From NCBI GenBank assembly GCA_030737875.1, contig CM060910.1, positions 618,029,303 to 618,093,302 of the forward strand: a DNA stretch of 64,000 bases, read 5' to 3'. The position numbers were made by a program, and so were the translations under genes. Each line of letters begins with the position of its first letter. Within the stretch, counting starts at the first letter, position 1. Source of the DNA: Allium sativum (lineage: Eukaryota; Streptophyta; Magnoliopsida; Asparagales; Amaryllidaceae). Of the stretch, positions 1 through 10,648 are shown piece after piece. The notes beneath the pieces are model-generated. The model was not told the DNA's origin and made no database searches. It saw nothing but the letters and a program-made list of their open reading frames with translations.

Positions 1-125
1 GTGTACCGGCTGTAGATGATGATTCATGTTCAACAAATATATTTTTCTTAAAAATGATACATTCATAAACCATATTGATTAACACACTTGCATGTAATTT
101 TACTCATCATAATTTCTAAACTTAC

Positions 126-1464
126 CCTCAACAAGCATTATGCTTCCACAAAATTCTTTGAGCGTGAATGTGAAGCTGCGAGATTTACAAGGTGCACAAC
201 TGTACTAGGATGTCCAACGCCTTTCTTTTTTTCTATGATCAACAAGCATTCTTCTAACAGCTATCTACCTTCCTGCTCCCTTCCCGAAACATGAAGCAAC
301 TCTGCCAAATCGATTCTCATTTTCTCTGGAACTTCATCATCTAACACTGCATACTTAGAACCCTTTATTACTTGGAGACCTTTCTCATACATACATATAA
401 CTTCATCCATGCTACCTATAAATTTAAGTAAGATATCTTTCATAGTAGAGAACAATACATAATGAATTACATTTGGGAAGTTTCCAATATTTTACAAACT
501 GCAAAACAATGCATCTGGAAGGAAACAAATAAAAATTACCTTTTGCGCATAGAGCACGTGCCAGTGAACGCACTGCTATTCCAACCCTTCCATCACTGGC
601 TCCATAGGCTTTTAACATGTATCCTTAAAATTCTAAAAATTAAAGGATCAATGTTAAAAATGATCAGATTTTAGTAGATCTAATCATGAAAGGTGTATCA
701 TATACTATGAATATTTTTAATTTCTGACCTTATAAAGCATGCCTCGGCGTCCATTGCCTTCCCTTCATTAATTAAAAGATTTCCCAAGTTAAACAGAGGT
801 AGCACAAGTTCTTCACTTTATGTTTCTCTTTTCTTCTCTCAAATGGAGATTGTTTTGTGATAAATTTGAGTTGCTTTCGTTGCTCTTCCAAGTAATTTAT
901 ATACTTTGGCCATTCCCATAAGTGGTGTGATGAGGAAAGGACTCTCATTTCCTACCCAAAATGGAAAAAAGAAAACAAATTCTTCCATGCATATGTATTA
1001 CAGAAAAGATAAATATTTCAAGATGACAGCAATTAACCAATAACGATGATATCAACCATCGCAATGGGTACTTAGCCATTCAGAGTGTAAATTCAAAATG
1101 GATTATTCGCAGGTAGAAACTGATATTATGCAAAAAGTTTTTAAAAAAAATAAATTAAGGTTGCCACCAAACTGAAAATTGAAGTAAAATCGAGACATTT
1201 ATTTATTTAAATATGGAGAAATAATAAGCTGATTCTAGATTACGTTCCCAATTTCGAATATGAAATAAGCAACTATCAACTCATTTAATTTGAAGAAACA
1301 GTAGCATAAGGAACTTACCAAACAAGTTCTCTGAAATTTTGAGTCCGCTTTCATATGTAAGAATAGCACCATCATGCTTCCCCAAATTTGTGAACGTACT
1401 ACCCATATGCATTAGTATTGGATCAATAAGTGGCATACAGTCATCTAAAGCATCTATCATCTCT
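126..1464 (-). pseudogene. TPR-repeat protein pseudogene (plant kinesin-light-chain-like TPR family), 3' end beyond window
   Basis: Four exons can be read on the minus strand: about 1464-1319, 951-729, 632-540 and 415-126, each with AG/GT borders and matching phases at the joins. Read together they give TPR helices such as LMHMGSTFTNLGKHDGAILT, LITPLMGMAKVYKLLGRATK, LVLPLFNLGNLLINEGKAMD and HPSTVVHLVNLAASHSRSKN. The order and spacing resemble the plant TPR family often annotated as kinesin light chain-related; no kinesin motor is expected. The frame is broken by two in-frame stops in exon 951-729, one extra A in exon 632-540 (near 612), and two stops in exon 415-126. The first exons were not found, and anything below 126 leaves the window. 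Lesions in nearly every exon make a functional product unlikely. Exon borders are read by eye; family assignment is from remembered family patterns. Confidence 0.7.
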
Positions 1465-2600
1465 TTCATCAAAAAGAACCGTCAATCAACTCATCAAGTA
1501 TGAACAAAAGAATACTCATCTCTCTCAGATCTGATCGCTATCTTCACTGTAGACCACATCAGATTCGATAAAATTCACTGTAGAACCAAAGCAAAAACAT
1601 GGTGAGAAGAAGGCTTCGAAAAATAAGGGCACAACTCCCACCAGAACACAACAAACCACCGTAGCAAGCTATCACCTTTTTTGGCTGTTAAAAGAGGTAA
1701 TGCCCCAATGGAAAGAGAACAACCACCACCTCCAAACAAACTCCAAAAGACCAAAAAAACACAAACCCAACAAAGCAAAAAGGCCAAAATAACCAAACAC
1801 AGTGGAGACGCAAACCCAAAAAAAATGGACTCACAGCGATGTAGATCTAAAAGAACAAAAATAAGGGTTTTGTGAAGAGCAAGCTTCATAGCGGTTTGCG
1901 GCGATGGATGGGAGAGAGGTCGGCCATGGATGGGAGAGAGGATCTGCGATTTCAGATCTGAAATTGAAATGAGGAGGAAACATTCTATTGTTTTGTTGAA
2001 TTGTAAATGAAGAAGATTGAATTGGGGATCTGGTAAAAAGGGGGAAATGCCGTGTTTCGCAGGTATTTTGCAAATAGAAGGCGGACCGTAGGAAAAAAAA
2101 TTGGTTTTGGAGCCAAAATTTTGGGATTCCAGCGATGAAATTTGAAGTTGGAGCCAATACGTAAAACCTGGAGTCTTGGAGCTAAGATTTCGCAGCACAA
2201 GTTTCTTTATTGGAAATTATAGGTTCAAAAGTAAATATGGAAGTAATAGAACATTAATTATTAAAAATTATTTATTAATTGTTGACTATTTGACATTAGT
2301 TATTTGATATAAAAAATTAATTATTAATTATATTTATTTGTTATTACATGTTAAATGAATATTTACTGTAATATATCGAAAAGGAAGTAGAGAATGAATA
2401 AAAATATACAGACGATTGCTTGAATCGGGTTAAAACAAAAGGAGACGCTGATTGGAAAAACGGAGGCGGCAAGCGCCAAAATTTTAACTTTGGAGCCAAA
2501 AAATTCGTTGAGGAGCCAAACGAAATTTCTATATACGGGTTGGCCCCTCCCCCGTCTGCCATTTGCATCCTGGTACCGTTAGAAAAAACCAACGTTTGCC
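1465..2600. other. Intergenic region, possible remnant 5' flank of the TPR pseudogene
   Basis: No supported gene. Open frames here are low-complexity, with no recognisable domain. A 16-bp motif ATGGATGGGAGAGAGG occurs twice close together near 1902 and 1925. Several copies of GGAGCCAAAATTTT-like sequence occur at 2107, 2148, 2491 and 2511, and again near 3358 and 3380. It may include the old promoter or first exon of the TPR gene, but nothing proves it. Confidence 0.4.
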
Positions 2601-4439
2601 ATATTTAAATGAAAGGACCAAACAATGTTTTTAGCATCAGACTATCACAAAATCAAACGTTATATTGATGATCACACAATTTGTTGACTGTAGTCAAAAA
2701 TATTTACTTGAATATAGTTATAAGATAATAGTAAAATGTTAATTATAATTATTTAATTTGGTTTATAATTGTTGGAAATAATCAATGGATTTATGATTAT
2801 TTAATTTGGTTTATAATTGTTTAGAGTTTTAGAATAGAGTGCAGTATGCGGAAAATTGAATATTTAAATTAGCGGGCAGATATTTTTGGATATATATAGT
2901 GTTATATCTGTATTAATTATCAAATGTTTTTAATTTTATTTCACAAAAATAAAAATAAAATATTAATTATAATTATTAATTGTCAAATACTGAATATACA
3001 TTACTTTTAATTCATTAAATTCTATGTACCAATTAATTATCAGTTACTAAATATTAGTCTTGATTACTATGTATTAGTAGTAATTTATAATTATTAATTA
3101 TTAAAGTATAGTTATTAAAATTTACTTTTTACTGAGCATTAGAACAATCTAATGATGTGAAAATAATTATATAACACTTTTACCTAATAATAATTTTCCT
3201 TAGCTCTAATTTTGCGTTAATGTTAATATTTAATGTTAATTGTAAATTATATAGTATTAATTGTTAAGTACTAATTGTATATGTTGACTATTAAACGTAG
3301 ATAATTTGTGGAGTGCGATAAAGTAAAATATTTGAAGGGGCGGAATAGTTTCGTAAGTTGGAGCCAAAATTTTAGCTGTTTGGAGCCAAAATTTAAGTTG
3401 AAGTTTAATAAAATATAAAGTAGATTAATAACTGCAAATTTAGGGAGCAATTTAAAGTACTATAAACCTAAACCAATTTTTTTAAATATTGTAAAAAGAT
3501 TTATTCAAATTGAATAAGATGTATCAATTGTTCATTATTATTATTATTTAATTGCTATAATTATTAATTATTATTTGTTATTTATTCAATATTGACTATT
3601 ACTTATAAATTATGTAATACTAATTATTGTTAAATATTAAATGTTAAATGCATATGAAAATATTTTTGTATCATAGGTAATGTTAGTTTATTAACTACTG
3701 CCCAAATTACAATTTTCAATTAACAACGCGTGCGTATAAAATGGTTGTACAATCACTTGTAATATCTGAACAATTAAGGTTATAAATGACTTTTTGCTAG
3801 TCATAATTAATTAGTTGTTATAAATATTTATTACAACCAAGCGAAAAGAAACAATTGTTAAAAATATATTCATTGCACTAGCAAGTAAAAAGCAGTTGTT
3901 AAAATCGGGCAAACCGATAATTTGGCAATGATAATTTGGGGAAGAGTTCGATTCGGGAAAGACGATAATTTGGAAATGATAATTTGGGGAAGAGTTCGAC
4001 TCAGGAAAGATGATAATTTGGAGAAGAGATAAATTATCAAAACTTCAGAAGTTTATATTTAAACTTTATGTTTATTTTAGAAAATAAAAAAGTTTTAATT
4101 TTTTGAATTAATACGTGTTAAACATAATTATCAATTATAACTATTAAATTTTAGATACTAGATGATAAATTTTACTTCTTAATTATTAAAAATTACTTAT
4201 TAATCATTGAATATTAAAGAATACATATTAATCTATATTATTAATTATTATTACCTCTTAATAATTTAGTAGTTATTAATTAACCAATACTAACTATTGA
4301 ACTTTGTTTACTATTGCTAGTAATTATTTATTTTTGTAATTTTTAATATAAATTATTTAAAATTTATTTTACATATCAATTATTTATTAAAATCATAAAA
4401 GTAAAACATTTAAGGAAGAATAAGCATACCAGTCCCTTG
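2601..4439. other. AT-rich intergenic DNA
   Basis: Very AT-rich sequence dominated by ATTATTAATTATTA-like runs. No coding potential, tRNA or rRNA seen. It may be the body of the CACTA element that ends at 4724, but no matching left terminus (CACTAC...) was found. Confidence 0.4.
3915..4025. repeat. Tandem repeat, about 49-bp unit, 2.3 copies
   Basis: Units start with GATAATTTGG at about 3915, 3964 and 4012 and share GATAATTTGGGGAAGAGTTC. The third copy is partial. Confidence 0.75.
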
Positions 4440-4724
4440 CAAATCCCTTGAAAACCAGCTGCAAATTAGCTTAAAAAAATACATGACGGTAAACTGTCTC
4501 AAATTGCGACGAAATTCAGCGACGAAAAAATGATGACGTTAAGTCATCGCAATTTGCTACGGTTTAGCGACGGAAATCAGAACTCGACGGTAATAATTTA
4601 AAAGAAGTTGAAAAAAAAATGTTAGATAATATCCCTTACAGATTCCACGAAAATCCGTCGCTAATTTGCGACGGAATTTTCCGCTGCTAAAAATCTGTCG
4701 CTAATTGCGGTTTTTCTTGTAGTG
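4440..4724. mobile_element. CACTA (En/Spm-type) transposon terminus and subterminal repeats
   Basis: The segment ends in TTTTTCTTGTAGTG, the reverse complement of the usual plant CACTA terminus CACTACAAGAAAAA. Upstream lie repeated subterminal motifs of the GCGACGGAA type in both orientations, including an 8-bp inverted repeat TCCGTCGC/GCGACGGA at 4654-4675. Subterminal repeats are where CACTA transposases bind. The opposite terminus is not visible, so element length is unknown; it may be truncated. A 3-bp target duplication (TCC after 4724) cannot be tested. Confidence 0.7.
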
Positions 4725-4892
4725 TCCATAGTAGTGCTAGTGTAGTGCGACTTCATCCTTAGCTATACTAATAGTATATATATAGCTTTTGAAAACCAAA
4801 ATAATCACAAATATGCGCTCTCATATACGTGTACTATCTCTCCCTGATGACATCCCTAGGTTAACTACACAACCTAGAGCTCTGGTACCAAG
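4725..4892 (-). mobile_element. Stub of internal region and PBS of retrotransposon C
   Basis: Read on the minus strand, this follows LTR C. GCTCTGGTACCA at 4879-4890 is the complement of a primer-binding site matching initiator-Met tRNA at 11 of 12 positions, 2 bp from the LTR edge. Only about 170 bp of interior survives before the CACTA terminus. Confidence 0.65.
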
Positions 4893-7183
4893 TGTGACGG
4901 CCCGCCCCGCACCAACCGACATTTCCTCCGAAAGTGCACTGTACACATGCCCGACTAGCACGGAACGGTCGCCAAAGAAAGGAAAGAAGAGAATGAACTA
5001 ATCGGAAACCCTGTAGAATGTCTCACAGCGCATGGAACAAAATATAATAATAAAGTACTTGACATAAAACAGGTGAGACAATGCATAAGCTGATAACTAA
5101 AACCAACATCAACATCATCACCAGAGTAGCGGAAATCCAAATACAGTTTATTACAACTTTCCAAATTACTGTCTCTAAACAAAAGAAAGAAAGGTACACC
5201 ACTAATGCCCAAAGTAGTGACCGCAGCAACACAGGGAGAATGTCTATATATATATATATATATATATCATATGTGGAAGCCTACTGCTCGTCTACGGTAT
5301 AGCTACTCGTGCATACCACCTAACCTGTCTCTAGTCTGCTCGAGAGAGCACCCAGAGTAATAACAAGAGACATAAAACTCTGGATCAGACAAAAAGTCTG
5401 GTATGAGCGATAAGCAGCTAGCCAGAACAATAACAGGTATACTAAACCATACGTGAACCTGGACCGGCAACCAAAGAGTTAGCACTACATACTGTACAAT
5501 ACTCAAAGGTGCCACTAACACATGGTATAAAGAATATGGGGGCGGGGGTGTGTATGTCATAATGAAGGCAAACAATCAAACATAGCAACCATTCTTACAT
5601 TCTCACTCAGTGCGTAAAGCATACGATGTCCACCACTGTCAATCACTAGACTCATCGAAGTAGTGACGGAGTTTGACTTGTACAGCTACTGCTACTACCA
5701 AGCTTATCCCATGGAGTCATGACCAAATCTTTACAAATGACCCCACTTCATTGGTCTATAGCTCTTTAGTCGTACCTAGGCCACTGTGGCCCTGAATCCG
5801 TTCATGTACCCCCTACACATAGTGATCTAAAGTTACAAACATCGACAACCCCTTAGCACACGTCCCACAGCAAAGCCCAACTCATGAAGTTCCCTCCTTG
5901 GTTCCCATGTGGATCCTGAGGTACAACTCCTCGTTTGGACTTCCTTTGCATCTCGAGTTTAGGTCTACTTGGTGTTCGATCCTCTGGTTCGGTTCGGTTC
6001 GCCCCCTCCTACTTGATTCGGTTCGAATGCTCCTTTCTAGTTCAGTTCGAGTGCTCGGATGCTCTTATTTGGTTCGGGTCGGATGCCCCTATCCGGTTCG
6101 GATCGGATGCCCCTATCCAGTTCGGATCGGATGCCCCTATCCGGTTCGGATCGGATGCACCTATTCGGTTGCTCCTATCCGAATGCTCCTATCTGAATGC
6201 TCCTATCCGGATGCTTCTATTCGAATGCTCCTATCTGAATGCTTCTATCCGGATGCTCCGATCCGAATGCTCTTATCCGAGTGCTCCTATCTGAATGCTC
6301 ATATCCGAATGCTCTTATCCGGTTTGCTGCAAGTTTTCCCAGCAAGTTATTTTCGCCAAACGACGGCGTTTTCAACCATTCTAACTTTTCTATGCAATCA
6401 CAAAACATACCATACAGTCATAGCAACATGTATAATCATCCACAAACACTGAAACAACAATATGACATGTTTATATGGATCAAACATACCCAAAAACCCC
6501 ATGTTTTCCCTTAAGCATGTTTAGGCAAGACTAATCATAGAATTAACAAAACTTAACCAAATCAGCCCAAATCTGAAATAAATCTCTGTTTGGCATGAAT
6601 ACTGATGTCTAACAGCAACTCTAACCTTGCTTTGGTGCTATTCCTCCTTAATTTGATGTAGTTTAAGCAAAAGCTTGATTAAGAAGTGATTAGAGGTGTA
6701 TTTAGATGTTGAAGGCCATTGTTAGTTTGAAGAGAGGGTTTGTAGCGGCTGGAAAAACTGAAATGAAATGAAAACCTAACTCATTTCAGCCTCCCCATAA
6801 CCCTAATCCCGAAATGGGTTATGGGCTCATTTACTAATCACCTCATTTGGCCCGGTTAAGCAGTTTTTCACCTTCTGAAACTTGTTTTAGCCATATCTCC
6901 TACACGGTAAGTCCGTTTGGCTAACGTGACCACTCTACAGAATCGTAAACCATCATCCGAATCCAATGGAAGTGGTTTCAGGTCAAAACTCCTTTCTAAT
7001 CAAAAGTTATGGCCAAAACAAGATCAGTTAGGGACAAAATAGTCATTTAAAAATCGGCAAAAATCATGAATATGGGAAATGACCCCAATAGTCGTCTCCA
7101 AAAGTTACATGACCATACGACTTCGTACGTGAAAGAAATAAATATTCTACGACCCTGTGATGCGTAGAATGCAGGTCGTTACA
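4893..7183 (-). mobile_element. LTR of retrotransposon C (about 2.3 kb, gypsy type)
   Basis: Bounded by TGTGACGGCCC at 4893 and CGTTACA at 7183 (TG...CA ends), with a PBS on the left, so this is the 5' LTR of a minus-strand element. It carries the CAGAC/GTCTG hairpin (5386-5400) shared with the other LTR families. It also contains a TA microsatellite near 5245-5268 and a nested minisatellite at 6081-6320. It abuts D's LTR homology at 7184, so it probably inserted there. The second LTR is not in the window. Confidence 0.65.
6081..6320. repeat. Composite minisatellite (24-bp then 14-bp units) within LTR C
   Basis: Four 24-bp units start with GGATGC at 6081, 6105, 6129 and 6153. They pass into ten 14-bp units starting at 6181, 6195, 6209, 6223 and so on to 6307, of the type GAATGCTCCTATCC. 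The 14-bp unit looks like the 24-bp unit with part of it lost. Open frames through it are a by-product of the repeat. Confidence 0.85.
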
Positions 7184-8849
7184 GTGCTCATCCATTTAAA
7201 AACTTGCGTCCCTCTGCTGTCTCATACTGTCACTTATCCAACCCACCCCTCTTCTCTTTGTCCTTCTCCTCGCTTTATAACTTTCAACCACGGTTACAGG
7301 TACTGAAAACAATTCATCAACATGTGCCTTCAAACAAAATAAATCACCAACTCCTCTCTTTAATTCAAACACGGTAATGGAAATAATCCTTACGCACAAA
7401 ACTTCCGAGTCAACAACCCCGCTCCAGAACTGTATAAGAAAGCATGCTCCATCTCTCCCTGTAGCTGTTGCTTCCGTGAAACTCAACTCTGTTTTAACAT
7501 ACCTCCCTTATCTTCATGGGAAAACATCTCATTCAGTGAGAGCTCTTTCCATGCGTGACACCCCTCCCTCACTTCCTTTTAGTTTGAACCACCATTATAC
7601 AATATACCTTGTAAAATCCATGCTCCCATTCTCTTACATATACTTGTTGCTTCAATTCTCCCTCCTTAATAGTCATACTAATGCCATGCACCCACTGTTT
7701 AAAACAGTACTTGCCTTCTTCAGTTCATACTTGCGTCACCATTTCGAACTTCAAACAACTGCTCTACTGTTTTGCCAGTGACTATTAACGTAAGAAATGA
7801 TCACCTCGTTGGATCCTAGAGCCATACCTCCCATCTACGGTTGCTTCTTCATTTGTAAAAGTGCAAGCTCCTCTTCAACCTCAACATTTTCTCGCTTCGC
7901 TCCGTTCGCCCTCATTAACTCACGCAAAACCAACAACTCCTCCACTGTTAAACTCTCCATATACCACCCTATCTTCTTCTATCATATTGTCACTGCGCAT
8001 TCATCAAATGGCCAATCATTCTTCACCATTTCTTCTTTCAAAACCAATTGCTGCTAGTACAAGAAATATCACCCTATTGCCACACCACGCCGCTGCACCT
8101 CATCACTAGTTTCCCACAGACTGTCGCACTACTCTGACCTCGGCAGCCATCACCATAGCACCCACTGGATCCTCACGTTGCAACCTTCGGCATCCCCTTC
8201 GCTATACCAATCTCATTCTTACCTATGAATGGATGAAGAGATCGGTGGTTCCTTATTTAGATAGAAGGTGACCGCATGTTGGAGAAATTGTTTCGATATA
8301 TATTTATATACTCGTATATATACTTCGTGGTTTTCTAATGAATGAGGAACAGTATTGGTTTAATTTTTCTTCGAATATTTTGCTTTCTTGAGTAAAAGTT
8401 GAGGAAGAGAGCACTGTTTTATATGGAGAAAAGGTTAGCAGATAAGGACAAGTACAGAATAGGGGCGTTTTATTTTCAACGTGTAGGGTATGGTCTGAGT
8501 ATGGCTTGTTTGCTTGAAGAGAACACAGTAGGTAAAAGGATAGGTTAGCATGTTCTTTTACTTAGTTACGAAACTTCATAGATTTGCGGGATTTGGGGAT
8601 GGACACCACGTTTATAGTCGTATGGTGTTGGCAGGAATAGTACGTTGAATGTAGGTGGAAAATGATACACTGAAATTTAGATTTCAATTTATATAGGTAA
8701 GACTTTTATAAGATTGTGTTATATATTTTATTCATGTCATTCAATCCTCTGGCTCACGCCATTTCTTCTTCACGTCTTTAGTCGTTGGGTGGCACAACAT
8801 ATAGATATGTTTACGTTATAAAATATGCGTACTCCGTTACATAATTTTC
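7184..8849 (-). repeat. D 3' LTR, left part (truncated)
   Basis: Closely matches 24633-26291 of the intact D LTR. The match begins exactly after the end of LTR C. It ends with TTTTC at 8845-8849, one copy of the target duplication made by element A. Confidence 0.8.
8845..8849. repeat. Target-site duplication of element A, left copy (TTTTC)
   Basis: TTTTC precedes the LTR and recurs at 20038-20042. The uninterrupted D LTR has a single TTTTC at 26287-26291, confirming the empty site. Confidence 0.9.
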
Positions 8850-9091
8850 TGCAACACCCCGTAATTCTATTAATATTAATATTCACAAATTAAAGAATAA
8901 CTAATCTCAGACGTGAGAATTGTGGGAAATGGGTTACGCCATTATGTTCGTCTCGGAATTCTGGTTGAAATAGAGTCCGAGTTTGCGTGATTTGGACTTC
9001 GTATGAAGGAGATATGGCCATCGGAAGTTTCAAAAAATTCAAAACAGATTTCAGAAAATTTAAATTTCAAAATTCGAAGTCAAACAGGTTA

Positions 9092-9109
9092 GGCGGGAAT
9101 TTTCCCGCC
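9092..9109. promoter_or_regulatory. Inverted pair of E2F-like sites in U3 of element A
   Basis: GGCGGGAA and TTCCCGCC form an 8-bp inverted repeat with a 2-bp spacer. TTTCCCGC fits the E2F consensus TTTSSCGC. The arrangement is kept in the 3' LTR at 17248-17265, where the 2-bp spacer differs. Binding is inferred, not shown. Confidence 0.4.
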
Positions 9110-9119
9110 CAGCACCCAG

Positions 9120-9193
9120 GTCGACTGGGGAGTCGACTGGGCAGTCGACACCCCAAGGACCAGGTCGACTGCGCAGTCGACCTGGGTGTCGAC
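9120..9193. promoter_or_regulatory. Six GTCGAC palindromes at 12-bp phase upstream of the TATA box
   Basis: GTCGAC starts at 9120, 9132, 9144, 9164, 9176 and 9188: spacings 12, 12, 20, 12, 12. The 3' LTR keeps the same spacing (17276-17349), with one site changed to GTCAAC. A similar arrangement occurs in element B. Function as a phased protein-binding array is inferred. Confidence 0.55.
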
Positions 9194-9323
9194 CTGGTCA
9201 AGTCGGCTAGGGTTTGACTGAGCCCAATCTTGAGCTGCTGATGTGTCTTTAGGGCTGAGTTGGCTAATTTAATGGTTCAAGTTATTCTGAGTTGATCTGA
9301 CGGTCTAAATAAACCCTAAACTC

Positions 9324-9331
9324 TATATATA
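9324..9331 (+). promoter_or_regulatory. Probable TATA box of element A 5' LTR
   Basis: TATATATA follows AAACCCTAAACTC and precedes a short C/T-rich stretch, as in plant promoters. The counterpart in the 3' LTR is at 17481-17488. It would leave a U3 of about 0.5 kb and an R/U5 of about 2.5 kb. Confidence 0.55.
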
Positions 9332-10433
9332 CCTAGGTAGTCTCTCACTCTAAATTCACATGAAAAATAGAATAGCCACCGTCATACCGTCGCCATGGAA
9401 CTCAGTGTAGCCGTCGCCAACTAAGAAGGAAGAAAGCTAATCAAAACCCTAATTCTACTCAACTCTAAAGCAAATCAAGACTCTCTTTCTTCTCTAATTG
9501 TGAGTATGATGATCTTAACAAGATTATTAGCAAACTAATTAGATTAAGATGTGATATGGATCATAAGAAAATGATGTGAATCGTCATATATGTTGTTGTA
9601 AACCTTATGCTATCATGTATGTTGTAAATCCTATGCTATGTGATGATGATATCCTATATGTTGTAAACCATGCTATGATGATATTGTATAGGTTGTAATT
9701 TTCTATGCTAAGTTGTGATAAATCATACATGTTATAAACTCATGATGTTATTATCTATGTTAATTAGTTCATGTTAATCAAATCATAATGTTGATATTAT
9801 TTGGGTTATGTTGATCTATATGACAAATCATGTATGCAAGTTTAGATTGATTAGTAAAGATTATGAACATATGCCATGACATCTATTTAGATCTAGAATC
9901 GTGCTATGACATGTGTGAGTTCTATGTGTTAGATGCTAGTTTACACCATCATTATATTGCATAAACCACATATGCAAGTATTGGATTATGATCATATTAT
10001 GTAAATTGTGATATTTCACCAAACAAGTTGACACCTTTAGATCCATGACGTGTGTAGCTTTATGCAACTTGTAGTTTTTGCCTATGCAAGTTTAGGTGTT
10101 GGACATCTATCACACATGCAAGTTTCACCCCTATTATGATTAGATCTATTTTATTTGTCTATATGTTGTGATAATTTATCTTTGTGCTATGAGTTAGACT
10201 ATTCGAGTCTAACATATATTTTGCGTTGAATAAGCGAACGTATAACGTGGGGTAGGGGTAATATTAAGGATTTAATATTAAGAAGTTGGGGTGCAATTGA
10301 TATGATTTTGCAGACCATAAGTGGATGGCCATAATTGAGTCAATTATGGACATCATTAAAATAGGAATTAATTAATGATTTGAATAGGGATATATTTAAA
10401 ACTGGGGTAAAAGATTATGTGTTAATTAATGCT

Positions 10434-10648
10434 TAGGACATGAGGTTGGACTCGTTTGTGACGTAAAACTGCCCGGACACGCCCGGCAAATCCCACAAAT
10501 GACAGCCCAATGTGAGAGGTCCTAGGCCCAAATTAAAGGATAACAGTTGTAAAGACACGAGGTTAGACTCTTTTATGGTGTAAGACTGCCCGGACCCGCC
10601 CGGCACATCCAGCTGACATAAATGTCAGTCTAATGTGAGAGGTCTTTA
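10434..10648 (+). ncRNA. Tandem structured hairpin elements in the leader of element A
   Basis: Two related hairpins at 10434-10524 and 10550-10648. Each has an outer stem (TAGGAC/GTCCTA; TAAAGAC/GTCTTTA), a middle stem (TTGG/CCAA; TTAGAC/GTCTAA), an inner stem (TTTGTGAC with GTCACAAA; TTATGG with CCATAA) and the same GC-rich apical core around CTGCCCGG...GCCCGGC. The units differ by paired changes. This copy lost about six bases in the first inner stem. Counterparts: 18604-18824 (A 3' LTR), 35314-35535 and 41946-42167 (B). This is a proposed RNA structure within the element transcript, not a separate gene. Confidence 0.5.

Noticed and set aside
1575..2198. 207-codon open frame on the minus strand
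   Set aside because: Low-complexity with no recognisable domain, and overlaps repeated motifs. Likely chance.
3877..3900. CACTAGCAAGTAAAAAGC as a left CACTA terminus
   Set aside because: Does not match the terminus at 4724 closely, and the flanking 3 bp (GCA) do not match TCC.
5898..6452. Open frames of 184 and 119 codons with repeated SDAPIRFG
   Set aside because: They arise from the 24- and 14-bp minisatellite, whose units do not keep one frame across the array.
7377..8109. Several open frames (86-134 codons) and their copies at 24453-25558
   Set aside because: They lie in the D LTRs. The two copies differ without sign of protein conservation and no domain is seen.
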